Source of the DNA: Hypsibius dujardini
Taxonomy: Eukaryota; Tardigrada; Eutardigrada; Parachela; Hypsibiidae
DNA: 30,034 nt
Direction: 5' to 3'
Assembly (NCBI GenBank): GCA_001579985.1
Contig: LRSR01005254.1
Location: 6,880-36,913 of the forward strand
The translations under genes were made by a program, and so were the position numbers. The notes under the pieces are model-generated. The model worked only from the letters and a program-made list of their open reading frames with translations. It ran no database searches and was not told the DNA's origin. This document shows, piece by piece, positions 1-12,200 of this stretch (positions within the stretch are counted from its first letter, which is position 1; every line of letters starts with the position of its first letter).

Positions 1-1182
1 AATCACGGGTTTCCATAAAAAAATGGTGTGGAAAAATCAGAAAAGTGGGAACCTGGTAAAAAATGTACCAAAGAAATCTGTCTCAACTTTGGCTGGATAA
101 AGCTACTGTACTGTTAAATTGCGAGGATTTATTAAATTATAACGTGCCGAGAATTTACTAGTATATGTGCATGTTCGATACTGCACGTATACCCGGTAGC
201 CAGTATGCCCCTCCCCCCTCCGACACACAAAAGTTCATCACGAATAAAATTAAAAATAAATAAAATTTACGTATTCAGAAAAAAACTAGTAGAATCTATC
301 TCAATCCGTGACCCACAAGTGTAGTAATTTCTTTGTCAGTGTACAGAATTCTGTAATTGAACGCATAGTTAATCATCGTGTCAGAAAACTATTTACCTGT
401 TTTTCGAACCGTGCCGTTAACATTTTTACTCGAGATTTAGGAGTCGTATATATACCCGTATCGCGTGTCTGAATAAACATGGCTGCCCACTGATGTGTGA
501 GAAGACCATTGCTATACAAACACCCGCTTCCTACCATTCATTTAATTATCCCATGTTAGAATTCCCACATGTATTCGCCCTACCAGAAAGCACACAGCCA
601 ACCAATTAGGTCATCCTTCGGTTGAAGGGACAGTTCATCCTTGTTCACTATTGCACGACTCAATAACTCCTCTACCCGGATATAAGCATCGCGTCTAATT
701 TTGACAAACCAATTTTACATCGACGTAGCCCCTCACAATCCATGTTTAATTTACTCTACCATCAAAAATGGAACAGAAACGGAAAGGTGGGAAGAATGAG
801 CGGGGCACGGGCATAAAATGTTTCTGTCCCTCCTGGATGGTGGGCAGGTAAAAAATCAGGCATATAACAGACACCAATTTTGGATGGTGGTGCCACAAAT
901 CACTCTCTAGGGGGAAAAAAGGGGTGCCGGCCTATTTTTAGAGGCGATGATGATTACCGTATCTGATATCAAATGAGGGATGGGGAACAATAAGAAAACG
1001 CGCATAAAAACCCTGGGCGTCTGTTCGCGCATGCGCGCATCAGCATGACGATGATGGGCGACGACGAAAGGCGTACGTGAAACGAAAGAGGACAAAAATC
1101 GATTGACAAAGACGAACGACGATCAGAGGACGAACGGGAATCTCTTTGCTGCAAGAGTCTCAAGGTGCTACGATTCGCATCA
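1..1182. other. non-coding flank downstream of PDAP1
   Basis: I see no gene in this stretch. It has short frames in all directions without recognisable protein sequence or good splice signals, and mixed AT-rich and G-rich low-complexity patches. It lies 3' of the PDAP1 stop codon (minus strand), so the part nearest 1182 should hold that gene's 3' UTR. I did not find a canonical AATAAA on the minus strand close to the stop. Confidence 0.5.
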
Positions 1183-3206
1183 TCATTTCTTGCCCGAGCC
1201 GGCGGGGGTGTCCTTCTTCAAGCTCGGTGTGGCTTCGGCTTTGCTCGCACGCGCTGCATCCTTAACTGCAAAGATGAGAAGGGACGAAAAACAGGCATTA
1301 GTAAGGTTTACCTTAATCGCTGATGTCAGACAACGACCGAATTGTTGAGAAATAATAACAAAGGTATCTTTAACACGCAAACTTCGTGTTGTCGAATGCA
1401 ATTGCAGTCTAGCTACAGGCTGACAGGCTGGCAGCCATAGAGATAGACGAACAAGCTGGTAAGTAAACTGCTCCGACAGACATTACATAAACATGTAATC
1501 CGGCCAACAGGCAGGCAATGGAACAAAGGAGAAGACTTTTCAGACAGACAGTCTCACTAACAACATACAGACAGACAGACAGGCAGACAGACAGATAGTC
1601 AGGCAGTCGAACAGGAAGACATGCTCGCAGACAGACAGACGTACGAACGGAAAGAGCCGAATACGTGAACAGACAAACAGACAGACCGGCAGGTCAATCG
1701 ACAAACAGCCCCGCCGGTCAATCAAGCAATCAACGCTGCAACAAGTTCAAGAATGGTTAAGCAGATCCGACAAATGCCTGTCAGTGGGCACTACAAACCA
1801 ACCTGTCTGCTCAGCAGCGCGTTTCTTTGCAGCTTGTTCGCGTTCCTCCCGGATGATGGCGAGCCGGGCTAAATCAGCGCGGGCCTGTTCGGTTTTGCCC
1901 TCTGCCCGCAACTGCTCGTGCAGCTTCTTCGCGCTTTCCTTCTCAATCTCCTCGCTGTTTATGGAGAAAAAAGATTACCATAATCACACGGAAGGTGTTC
2001 ATAAATCACAAGAAAGTTAAGCATAAAGGATACTTCCCACTGGGAAAATCATTAATCTCTCAGTAACTATCAACCTTACTAGATCAAACACCTTGAAAAG
2101 AGTGGGGAAACATACCGTTCTCGTCGACTTAGTTGAGTCCCAGCGGTTGACGTATCGATAGTTAGCTCGGAAATCTTCTTGTTCTTCACGGCGACCCGGT
2201 TGGGATTTTCAATTTCAATCAAAGCCGACACTCCTTTTGTTTTCTGAAAGAACACAAACATCAATCCAAATACGGCACTACCTACCAGGAAAGAAAAACC
2301 TTCAAACGAAACACTTCTTAAGAAGAAAAGATAAGGAACACAATTTCAGGCAAGCTAATAAGCCAATCAACCACAATAATCAAACTGACAGACTGCCAAA
2401 TTACTAATTACTAGTTCACATGCTGAAGTGAGGTCTTGCCAAATAAGTTCGCCAACATTCAGAAAAATGCACTCACTTCATTCATGTTTCGAAATTATAA
2501 TTCAAGCAGCTAACAAAAACAAAAAAAACTGTTAAAACAAACGAACTGATTCATCAATCAATCGTTAGTTCGAATGACACAATGTCGAACTAAGCAATTC
2601 ATCAATCAACGACAGGATAAAAAGCAAAACACACGATGACTCATTTCTTACATAACAATAAGTCACACAAAAAAACTCGCAAGCTCATTTAACACCACTT
2701 TACGTCTATCGGATGTTTTATCCACCAAAAATAAAAGCTTACCTCAACCTCTTCGTCACTGGATTCGCTCTCGCTGCCGGAACTGGAAGTCTCATCGCTC
2801 TCTTCTCCGGAGCCTTCAGCTTTTCGCTCACGAATCTGAAATAAACCACACCCGTTACAACGATATCTCCCCATTCAATTCCGCCATCGTTTTCGCTCAC
2901 TCGATCGCCACCCTCCCGCTCAATGTCCAGCTGCGCGGCCTGCGCGGCAAGCTCCTCCGGTGAGGTGAAGTGGCGAGTCTTCCCCTTCTGCGTTCCCTTC
3001 TTCGCTGAGCGTTGAGCTTTCGCGACGGCAGCCGGTTTTCCACCCTCTCGTGCGCCTACAAACCACGGGGAAGTGGGAAAAAATTCGCGAGGTCAGCTGC
3101 GGGCACGGGATCAATTTTTTATGGGGTAAACATCGCGACCCGTTTTGCGACGTCCCTGACAAGCGATCGATATTCCCTCCGGAAACGGGTCCTTACCTTT
3201 GGGCAT
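1183..3206 (-). CDS. PDAP1: PDAP1 / 28 kDa heat- and acid-stable phosphoprotein (PP28 family)
   Basis: Six coding exons, read from high to low coordinate: 3206-3197, 3055-2901, 2835-2743, 2243-2116, 1954-1803, 1265-1183. They sum to 621 nt (206 aa plus TGA), and every junction is GT-AG with matching phase. Human PDAP1 is 181 aa. The N-terminus is MPKG followed by basic residues, then [13 protein letters not shown] (human RQYTSPEEIDAQ). Next comes an acidic Ser/Glu stretch with many casein kinase 2-like sites, encoded by 2743-2835. The PP28 core follows: [14 protein letters not shown], then LSRREREEIEK, then [20 protein letters not shown], which is nearly identical to the vertebrate protein. 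The C-terminus is Lys/Ala-rich. The first exon carries only 10 coding nt. The exon 2 donor CGA|GTGAGC was chosen because the nearer GTGGCG breaks phase. The family is known as a conserved phosphoprotein first linked to PDGF-A binding; its molecular role is not settled. The last intron carries a (CAGA)n tract. Confidence 0.95.
1540..1700. repeat. imperfect (CAGA)n microsatellite in PDAP1 intron
   Basis: Degenerate CAGA/CAGG tetranucleotide tract inside the PDAP1 intron 1266-1802. The cleanest part is near 1568-1594 and the tract fades out toward 1690. The frames it opens encode Cys/Leu/Ser-rich repeats and are not genes. Confidence 0.8.
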
Positions 3207-4085
3207 AATGAGATGCGACGGACTGTGGGGGATAAATTCGACTAGCGGTAAATGAATGGATTCGGACGCGTTTAAATGAGGATGTGTTTTGATTATGAGG
3301 AAACAAACGACAAAGGAAGGAAGAGGTTCTCACACTTGAAAGCTTGAAAAAATGACACAAATTGGGTTCAGCGACTGACAAGTGAGTCACGATGACTCGA
3401 CCCATTCCAGCCACAACACTTACTCTGGCCCGCACGGAGCTGACTCGAATCACTTGGTTTGCGCCAACAGGTAGCGCTGCGGAGAAGACTTTCGGCTCGA
3501 AATTATAGTACAGTACACCATTTTCCATCTTAGTTTCATGGACCACCAACCAAGACTACTTGGTCAGCCATCACAATGTCAACTGTACATCGTAAGTTCT
3601 GCGACAATGTAGCCAAAAAAAACGGAAAGGAGAAAACAAAAGTTTGTGGGCCGTCATTATTGACCGAACCAAAAAATGCATCCCCCATTGCTCAAGATAC
3701 TGCAGAAAAAAATAAACGGATCCTGTAGGCGCAACGGCATAATACAAAAAAGAGGAAGTACTGTACTCTCTAAAACAGAGTCGAGCAAAAAAGCAAAACA
3801 CAAGATAGAGGCATAAAACTCCGGAACCTAGCGAAATATGAGCAAAAAATACCGAGAGGAAGATTCCACGTTCAGGCAGGCAGTCGTTGTTAAGAAGGTG
3901 GGTAGCGAGACGGAGCAGAGTTGCGGAGATAATAGACAGGGAGGATAACACACCAAAAAACACTCTTTGGCTTCGAGAGAATTAATACTATGGCCGTCTG
4001 AGCTGACGACGAAAACTGAGGCTCCAATACGGAGCAGACAGGCACGGCTTGTCCAGATACGTAATAACTCCAGCCAGACACGATA
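3207..4085. other. intergenic, PDAP1 5' side / RalGPS 3' side
   Basis: This gap of about 880 bp separates the PDAP1 start codon from the RalGPS stop codon; both genes are on the minus strand. It should hold the PDAP1 promoter and 5' UTR and the RalGPS 3' UTR. The reading frames here (for example minus-strand 3193-3549 and 3571-3963) lack recognisable protein sequence. I see no repeat structure. Confidence 0.5.
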
Positions 4086-7000
4086 TCACACATCGAAACT
4101 TATTAAGTTTGCCGGATGATCAGCTGCAAATGCAAGACAGGTTGTCGTTAGTTTGTCTCAAAAGGGATTCCTCAGACATGATCAATTGCTTGCATGTCTG
4201 TCTGTCTGATCGACTGATTGACTGTCTATCTATCTAGTCTATCTGCCTGCCTGCTTGTTTGTCCGGCTACATGTCCAAACATGCGTTCTCACCTTTGGCC
4301 ATGGCCCCACGCAGAAACTTGATCCATTCTCGGTATTCCGTGACGTTTTGAGTCTTGAGTCGCAACACCGTGTCGCTGTTAGCGGAGATGAGTGTAAACT
4401 CCAACAGCGTGGCAATCTTCGATTTCTCCACCACGTCCAGCGCACCCGTTGTCAGGAGTTTCCATCCCGATAGCACTACCGCCGTCGCCGGTGTCGACTG
4501 AAAATGATCCCGGCTGGAGGCACGGAAGGGATTCCGCGGCTTGTAGGTGATGAGATTGACGCCCCAGATGGCGATCCAGACACGCTTCCAGCGGGGAAAG
4601 TATTGGAAACGGCCACGCCGCACCACTGTCTTCCGCTCGAGGAGGCCCTGCCACTCAAAGTGCTGCTGCTGTAGGAGGCTGGGCAAGCTTTTCAGGGAAT
4701 TTCCGCCGGAGGAGGTAGACGACGACTGACTGCTGAACCGGAGCGAGTGTTTCGCAGAGGACGGCAGCGAGAGAGATTCCAGTCCGACTTGTGCCTAAGA
4801 AAAGAAATAACGTTATAGATTCTCATGCCATTCATCTGAATTGAATTCGCCCTACACGAGGGCCAAACAAGCATGGAAATTGAATGCCGACAGATTGAGA
4901 GGCATGAATATCACATCTGACAGGCAGGCAAAATAGACGGACAGTGAGTCAGCCATGGAACAGACTAGTAGCAGTCAACGTGGAAGACATTCAGTCACAT
5001 GTCGAGAAAAACAATAGCGAGATCTGAATCCGTTGAGATGACAAGATACTGGAGACAGTTTGGATAAAGGCGGAAAACAACCAAATAAAAAATCGATTAA
5101 TTTAGTGCATCAGAATACGGCAAATAAATAATAACCTAAATGAGAAACTAAGAAATTAATTCACGTTCGTACTAAACAAACCAACTTAACTTCTAAAATT
5201 TGTAAACATTAAATTAAAAAAAATTAAAATTAACTTTAACTAGTAGCAAAGTTACGTCAGATGTGGTTCACTACACTAACGCCCTTGCAATTCAGTTCTG
5301 ACGAACACGGACACAGAAACCGAGACATCCGGTGCTGCCAGAAAGTGACACCGAGCCACCCGGAGCAGAAGTCAAAATACCCATTCTCAAGAAAAAGTCC
5401 GAAGCAGCGCGAGCACGAATCGCACTTTACGCCGCCCCACATGACCCGTTAATTCGTCGTGCCGGCTAACCACACGACGGCGCCCCACCCAGCCCAGATT
5501 ACGAACCTCGATATGGCTATCGTCAATCAGATTGGTGGTCTTGTTCTTGACACCGCCATCCAACGACGACGCCACGGATGTCTCACAACTCTCCAGCGCC
5601 ACTTGCGAGCGCTTCTTCCCGCCACTACCCAGCAGTGATGACGACGACGGCGACGCCTCTTGAACCTGATTTCGCAAAGTCAGCATAAATATTTATTTTT
5701 CAAAATTAGGAATATTTTTTACTTGAAAATGAATTGAAAATTAAATATTAACCAGAATACGAATTACACAATTAACCCAAATTTAAAAAATTGACCCAAA
5801 TGAAATAATGAATGAAGCAAAGTCTGTATTTCGGCTCACTCTCTACTTGGTCGATAAATAGGCTCATTTACAGGTTTCTCTTTGATGGCTGGTGCTTGAT
5901 TGTTTGATTTGCTGTACTATATCCTAGTATACTATAGCACTTCTGGAAATCAAACAATCAAGCGGATGCCGTCAAGGAGAAGTGAGTGAGCCGATTTATC
6001 GACCAACTGGAGGGTGAGCCGAAATCCACGCTTTGCCTCATACTGCGCAACATTTTGCAATTTAGAATCAAATTAACTGAGGTTTTATGTAATTTAAATT
6101 CGAATTAATTGAAACTCAATTCTCGAAGTAAAAAGTTAAAAAATGCCTCCCTTCCCCACCTTTTCGCGCACAGTCTTCTCTTGCGGATCCGGCTCCAACC
6201 GTCGCGACCGCTTCATATTCTCATCATCCACGAACCGCTGCAGCTCCTCTAGGTAGCGCAAACTTTTGAGGTAAGTCTGGAGGGCGGCACTCGGCGTCTC
6301 CAGGAATCCGTAGTTGGAGCGATTGAAGAGATCAAAGACACGCTGCTCAATGACTGCCATCCGGCGATCCCGTTCAGCGGCATTACTGTAGGCGTGGTAG
6401 GCGTGAATCAGATCGGTCTTGTAGAAGCCTGTCGGAAAAGAAAGAAAAATTACAAATTCATGCTAGTTAATTATAATAAAATATAAATTATCTCAGACAG
6501 TCGATTAATTAAGAGTCCCTACTATTGTAATTTAATAATTTAAATTCAATGGAGACAATTAATTATTCTTTCAATCAACAAATGTTCGATTAATTTTTTT
6601 AGTCCATGAATCAATAACTTTTAAAACAGAAATAATCTGAAATAAACTTTTCCAATTTTTTTAAATACATTGTTTAAACAACACTAGCACATTTTTTAAG
6701 GATGTGTGAAGAGAGTCTTGGATGCTGTGTACGCGTCTGTTATGTTGTATTGAGGCCAAAACACCAGCCAGACAAACACACACAAACAGGGCCGGTCTGT
6801 CTGTCCGCTGTTTGTAAAACTGAAGAGATGTTCAAAGAGCAAATACCAGTGTTGATTACATGGGGGGAAAGAACAAGAGAGATGAGATAAGATGTCCGCA
6901 CAAATGTCCAAGTTGCGCGCGCACTACATATGATTCCGGGCCGGCTGAGTAAATATTGTAGACACTTTCAGACTTGATAACAAGACTTTCGGCACTAAAC

Positions 7001-8686
7001 AAGGATCTTGAAATGTCCTCTTCTCTCTCTTTGATGGCATGTCATTGATTGAACTAAATCAATGCCTCCTTTCCAGCCAGTCATAATGTTGCGAATCCAT
7101 CTCACTGCCTGTTCTGTCTGCCTGCCTGCCTGTCCTGTCTGTCTGTCTGTCTGTCTGTCTGACTGAATGTCTGTCTGACTGAATGTCTGTCTGATTAGCC
7201 AGCCTGCCAGTTTATCCCTCTAGAATTTGGCTTATCTAGATACACGATCAAGCAGACGCATTCACCCTCGTCTCAACCTCCTTAGTCCTGAAGCGACGAC
7301 TAATTATCCCTGAGACAAGATCGTACCGATATGGGGGATTCTGGGAAAGCCCGCGCTCTCCTGATAATCCCGGAAGGACTGCCAATTATTTTCCGGATTG
7401 AAGACGCTTGCGAGATCCTCCAGTACCACTCGATCACGTTTCGCCAAGAGTTCCCGGGTGTGGCGCAGCCGATCCAGCGGGGCGCTCTGGAGGGCGGAGA
7501 AGACAGCGTAGCTGGTGTGGAAGTTGTTCAGTTCGAACAACCGTTTAGCAACCCGGATGAAGTGGGTCATCACTTCGGCACGATGTCTCGGGACCTGAAG
7601 GGGCAAACAAATTCGGTCAAAAATGTAACACTTTCTTTAAGAAAACACCGAATCGAAAATCTCAACAAAAGGCGTTGAAAATAAATCAAACCAATAGATC
7701 ATTTCTTTTTTTTATTAATATAATAGTTAAATTAAACTACATTCATAGGACACAAAAATCAGAAACGATAGAAGTAAAACGCAAGTCAATGGAAAAAAAC
7801 TAGTTGCCTCACCAAGTTCGGCCAAAATCCCCTTAGTTTTCATGGTAAAGCTATCGATCTGGTCAAATCATTAATCATGATGCAAAAACTCTTTATAGAC
7901 CTACCAATCAGGCATTTTAAGCATTGAAAATAGAGAAGATTTAACAAATAAAAAACAGATCGAGCGAATTAAACTCCTTAATTTAATTTAACTCCTGAAT
8001 TTAACAACGTTGTTGCTACCCAAGTTCGCCCAAAATGCCTTTAACGTGCATGATCATTTGTTCAAGACGATTTAATCTTGTGATCTTTAAATTGCCCGAT
8101 TCAAAAAAAACTAAATTACTTTTTAAAGATTTTAGTTAAAGAAATCAAGATTTTGAATGACATATCAGTGTGCAGAATGTTGAAAGATGGATGTCCTCAT
8201 TCGACACCTTCCCTGTCATTTACCCATGTTAAATTGCGCTCTCTGCCCGAGGAAACTTACCTCCTCCCGAAGAATGCAGTTTACAGTCCATTGCCCGTCG
8301 TAATTGAACCTCCTGGTGATCTCGTTGACCCGCAACGACTCTGGATGGTTCTTCATCCGCGGGTTGTACCACTTTAAACTGCGCAGATCGCATGGCTGTA
8401 GCTCCAGGAAGGTGGCTTGACTGACCAGAGTCAGCTGCGCCGCGACGTCTTCCACCTTCCAATTCAACACGGAATCCGTCAGCGCGGACCGCTGCGGTCG
8501 GTCCACCACATCCCGCTGGTCTTCCCCATCGGAATAATCGCTGTAGTTGATGAAGAGGGAACGCTTCCTTGCCATGGAAGGACGAAGTTTTACACGGGGC
8601 ATAGTATCACCTCCAACGCATCCCAAAAAGGAACTGCTCTTCCGCGGGGTGGAGGAGTGCCGACGGTGCGGTGAGACGGTCGTCAT
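4086..8686 (-). CDS. RALGPS1/2-like: Ral guanine nucleotide exchange factor RalGPS (RasGEF + PH domains)
   Basis: Six coding exons from high to low: 8686-8261, 7594-7327, 6428-6160, 5665-5507, 4794-4293, 4123-4086. They sum to 1662 nt, 553 aa plus TGA (human RALGPS1 is about 557 aa), all GT-AG and in phase. The RasGEF catalytic domain spans roughly residues 70-310. It includes ITRRFNYDGQWTVNCILREE, VAKRLFELNNFHTSYAVFSALQ and LQTYLKSLRYLEELQRFVDD, each aligning with the human protein. A Ser-rich linker of about 100 residues follows, then a PH domain (about 422-538, FEWQGLLERK to EYREWIKFLR). The last 13 codons end in HPANLISFDV, matching human VPANLMSFE; this fixed the 38-nt final exon. RalGPS proteins lack a REM domain and activate RalA/RalB by nucleotide exchange. 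I see no PxxP motif in the linker, where vertebrate RalGPS binds SH3 adaptors. The start at 8686 was chosen as the first ATG in frame with a good context (AAAATG); an upstream 5' exon cannot be excluded. Confidence 0.95.
4196..4262. repeat. short (CTGT)/(CTGC) tract in last RalGPS intron
   Basis: Imperfect tetranucleotide tract, TGTCTGTCTGATCGACTG followed by CTATCTAT and CTGCCTGCCTG, inside the RalGPS intron 4124-4292. It belongs to the same CAGA/CTGT class seen at several other places in the window. Confidence 0.6.
5812..6041. mobile_element. foldback/MITE-like inverted repeat in RalGPS intron
   Basis: Imperfect inverted repeat of about 230 bp inside the RalGPS intron 5666-6159. Arms are about 95 nt. 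The left arm starts ATGAAGCAAAGTCTGTATTT and the reverse complement of the right arm starts ATGAGGCAAAGCGTGGATTT. Both continue through CGGCTCAC, TTGGTCGATAAAT and CTTGATTGTTTGATTT. The centre, about 5920-5940, is itself palindromic (CTATATCCTAGTATACTATAG). No ORF lies inside, so it would be non-autonomous. I could not define a convincing target-site duplication. Confidence 0.85.
7098..7195. repeat. (CTGT)n microsatellite in RalGPS intron
   Basis: CTGTCTGCCTGCCTGCCTG leads into a run of CTGT units (about 7135-7162), then two copies of CTGACTGAATGTCTGT. It is located in the RalGPS intron 6429-7326. No gene product is implied. Confidence 0.85.
7800..8070. repeat. diverged direct repeat in RalGPS intron
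   Basis: The stretch at about 7805-7850 (CCAAGTTCGGCCAAAATCCC, then TTTTCATGG) is echoed at about 8018-8060 (CCAAGTTCGCCCAAAATGCC, then GTGCATGATCA), roughly 210 bp apart in the same orientation, within intron 7595-8260. It looks like an old tandem duplication of intron sequence. The match is short. Confidence 0.45.
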
Positions 8687-8908
8687 TTTGGCATCTACGG
8701 CGTGGAGAGAAAGGGATTGAAAATTCTGCACGGGTCAGCAGTGATTACGACGGAGGAAAAACATGCTGAGGCAGGAGAAAATAGAAAAGATAAATTCCTG
8801 ATGAAAAGATTGCCAAATCAAAGCAATGCGATCAACTGAGGCTGGTTGCCCCCATACCCAGCCCATGTTTTGCAGACAGCGCCCAGCCCATGCCGAATGG
8901 GGCCCAAT

Positions 8909-9100
8909 GATTTTGTTCTTCAATCTAGCTTTTTCGTTCTTCAACCCACCTTTCTTGTTCTACACTCAACTTTTTCGCTCCTCAACCAACTTTTTTTGTT
9001 CTTCAACTCAGTTTTTCCGTTCTTCAATCTACTTCTTTTTCGTTTTTCAAATTAAACCCAGCTTTGTTCTTCTTCAACTCAACGTTTTCGGCTTTTATCT
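8909..9100. repeat. ~21-bp degenerate minisatellite
   Basis: At least eight tandem copies of a unit close to TTTTTCGTTCTTCAACTCAAC, with a period of about 19-23 bp. Copies begin near 8917, 8936, 8957, 8976, 8998, 9019, 9042 and 9066. The strand is strongly pyrimidine-biased. The array translates into Phe/Ser-rich frames on the plus strand, which are repeat artefacts and not genes. Confidence 0.8.
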
Positions 9101-9126
9101 TTTGAAAATGTGTAGATCAAATGGCA

Positions 9127-9132
9127 TTTATT
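9127..9132 (-). terminator. candidate poly(A) signal of the GPCR gene
   Basis: AATAAA on the minus strand (TTTATT on plus), about 110 bp beyond the GPCR stop codon at 9241. Distance and strand fit a 3' end signal for that gene. Confidence 0.5.
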
Positions 9133-9240
9133 TACATCCGCTGCTGCTTCATAGGAACACGCTTTAGGTTTGGTTTTCATCTGAGACGCAATCGAGTAGT
9201 GGGACGTATAACAAAACAAAAATACAATAAAATGAAGAAG

Positions 9241-12200
9241 TTAAGGCAGGAGCGGCCTTGAGACAAACAACTTTCGCACAGCCCGCCGAATGTCATGATT
9301 CAACGCGTGGTACAGCAGCGGGTTGAGAATGGTTACGGTGTACGAGAGAATCAGCTGAACCGACTCAAACGTCGGACTGTCACCGATCGCGTGGGCTCCC
9401 AGCATGAAGTAGTAGATGTCTGCCGGCAGCCAGAACAGCGTCACCACCGTGGCCAACGCAAGGAGCGTCCACACGGCACGGCGTTCGATTTGTGAGCGCA
9501 CAGCCCCGCGTAGTCGCGCTGGGCGGGAAAGATCAGTGCCAGCTTGCTGGAGGTTGGATTGTTTATTCCTCCGTGGGTTTGCCGGTGAAACCTCGGGAAG
9601 AGGGTTGGGCCCGTTGTTGGAGATGATCAAAGTGCCGCCGGAGTTGGTGTGCTCAACGTGGGCAGATGATGTTGGCCTCCCGGTAATATCGTTGTGGCCT
9701 CGCTGTAACGCTCCGTTGTCTGTATAGTAAAATAGGTAGCGATAATCAAGAACACCGCGCTGGCGTTGGTAACATGGTCTACAGTTGCATTCACAGAGGG
9801 GGTCCTGGTTCGGACTTAAAAGGACCCTTAACATAGCCTCTGCTACTTACAATGTACACTTTTGGCCAGAAAAATCGGGACGCTCGATTTTTCAAGAGGT
9901 AATTTGTTACCAGAAGGCTGCAGGCTATACAAAAAAGTGCATGTGATCTTGTGGCCAACTATTTCCGCCTCAAGTCAAAGCAATTCTTTGTATAGCCTGC
10001 AGCCTTCTGGTAACAATTTGCCTCCTGACAAATCGAGCCTCCCGATTTTTCTGGCCAAAGGTGTGTACTGTATTTAAGTATAGGGCAACTAGATCGCTAG
10101 AACACTGTATATTGTTTTGCGGAGGTGACACATTTTAAGCGTAAAATTGTTAACTTAGTTTGCAATACACCTGAGACCCGCTGGAGCGACCTTGGCCGTC
10201 AATTTTTTATTATCGCAGAAATTCCCGTCCGGTCCGGTCATGCGTTGATAATTTAATAATTCATCATTCGTCGCCCCTGGCCTTGGACCTATATTATTTA
10301 CACGTACAAATTTACGTCGCTCATGCGCGCAAGAGCCTTAATTAAATTGAAATAGTCTTTGAGTTTCGGAGATGCATGCAGGATCTTACCAGATCCGGTA
10401 ATAATGCGGACAGCGGCTTTTCCAAACTGGAAATGCGTTCCGAATAATTACGTGTATGTAGGACTGAAGTTCCGATTATTAATACACTCTCCAGGCTGAG
10501 AAGCCGAAATTAGTTGGTCGCCTTGAGCGCGGAGCAATTGACCGCAATTTTCGTACCCTCAAGAGGAAATGTAAGTATACCATTTGATAACCTTAAATGG
10601 GTCCTCCTATTTCGTTCTGAACCTTGGGTACCACGACCAATATAACTCGCCTGCGTCATACATTGAAAATTTCGTCCAAAACTATGTATGCAGTATCTAG
10701 ATTATATACTCGTACATCTAGGCAGTAACTATATACTAATTGAAGGTTATTGAAGAAATTTATTAGCTTTATACATGTGTAAACAAATCTATTAACCACT
10801 AAATATTAGATCGAAACAACCAATTTGTAATACAGTAAAATCTAATATTTTTCCATACATCCGAGTACATTTTATTTATTCGACATATGTTTTAGTTTAT
10901 TAACAATATACTCTGTGTAACGATATCGGAGAATTTACCTGTAATGCAATTTTGCTAGTTACTGTATAAATCACACTGTATTGTTGCATGGAGAGAAAAT
11001 TTCGGACCATACCGGGGTTCGATTTCGGCACCAAGGGCTTCACACGGACCGCTCCAAACCGGCGCTTGATCTTCCACACCAGGACGCAGCAGAAGCCCAT
11101 CAACAGCACCTGCGGCGCCACATAGATTAGGATGTTCATCCACAACGCCCAGCTAGGCTGCTGATAGCCCATCCTGCAGTCGCTGGTAGCAATCGTAGGT
11201 TCGGTCATGTTCAGAGCTCGATCCCGTACCAACCCCGGGATATGATAGGCGTTCAACCACACCCACATCCCCAATACCACGTACAGGGACCTGCGTTTTG
11301 TCACCTGCGCTCGGTACGCCACCGGCCAACACACCGCGCCCAACCGATCCACCGAGATCAGAAAGACCGAATTCACCTGGGACAAGAGCTCGTTTAAGGT
11401 CCTTGTAAGTCACAACCAGGACCCCCCATGGTAGGACCAGGGCAGGGGGTGACAAAAGACTTAGGGTACAAGTCTCCCTTCTCTTCCTGGCTTAGGCTAC
11501 AAGTCCCCTTTCCCTTTCCCTTTCCCTTTCCCATTTTTGGCTATTTTCGGTTTTACTAGTGCTGAACAATGCCCATTTTAGTGATTATATTAAACTTGTT
11601 AATTTTGGAAAGCCCATCTGTTCTTCAATCTCCCGGTATAAAACCCCAACGTTTGGACAACGGTCACGTAAAATGGTGTAACCAAAACTGAAAGGGTGAA
11701 GAGAAAAGAGGCATTTTGTTTTTCCGCTCAACATTCGTGCGGGCAGAGTCCAATATATAGGGGTTCAAATACTGTGTGAAAAGAAAACTTAACGGATTTT
11801 GAAAAAAATATTGTTCAGTTTATCAAGTTAGGGAACAACGGTCGACATTTAAAAAAACCGAAAGTGGGAGAGGACAAGATGGGGCAAGGGGAGGGGGATT
11901 TGTAGCTTAAGCCCTCCTCTTCCCCTTCTTTGTCCGCTCTCCTTATCTGATTTTCGATGCTTAACGATGTCCTCAAGCTCGATAAAATATGGACTGATTT
12001 TTTTGAAGCCTTACTGTTTCCTCTTGACAAAACGTGCAAAAAATCTTTTTATTGGGCATTAAACAAGCTAGTGCTGTGCGGAAAACCAAAGCGCCACTTT
12101 TATCTTCCCTCTCAGGGTTATCGCCACACCATTTATTCGACTAATGTCCAAATTTCAGGGTTTTACACTAGACGACGGAGAAACAATTGGGCTTTCTAAA

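Larger units (their letters stand above)
8687..9240. other. intergenic between RalGPS start and GPCR stop
   Basis: About 550 bp holding the RalGPS promoter/5' UTR and the GPCR 3' UTR. It contains a pyrimidine-rich minisatellite (8909-9100) and a minus-strand poly(A) signal (9127-9132), listed separately. No coding sequence was recognised. Confidence 0.6.

Noticed and set aside
3571-4093. Minus-strand hydrophobic frames between PDAP1 and RalGPS
   Set aside because: They overlap the RalGPS 3' end and UTR, and the RalGPS final exon in another frame matches the conserved family C-terminus.
5387-5506. Read-through of RalGPS exon 4 past 5507
   Set aside because: Continuing gives unrelated sequence. 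The donor GAG|GTTCGT at 5506 joins in phase to the exon starting at 4794.
10900-11012. Extension of GPCR exon 2 to a donor at 10938 (TTACAG|GTAAAT)
   Set aside because: A good donor sequence, but it ends in phase 0, while the well-formed acceptor at 9720 needs phase 1. The donor at 11012 fits. RNA evidence could overturn this.
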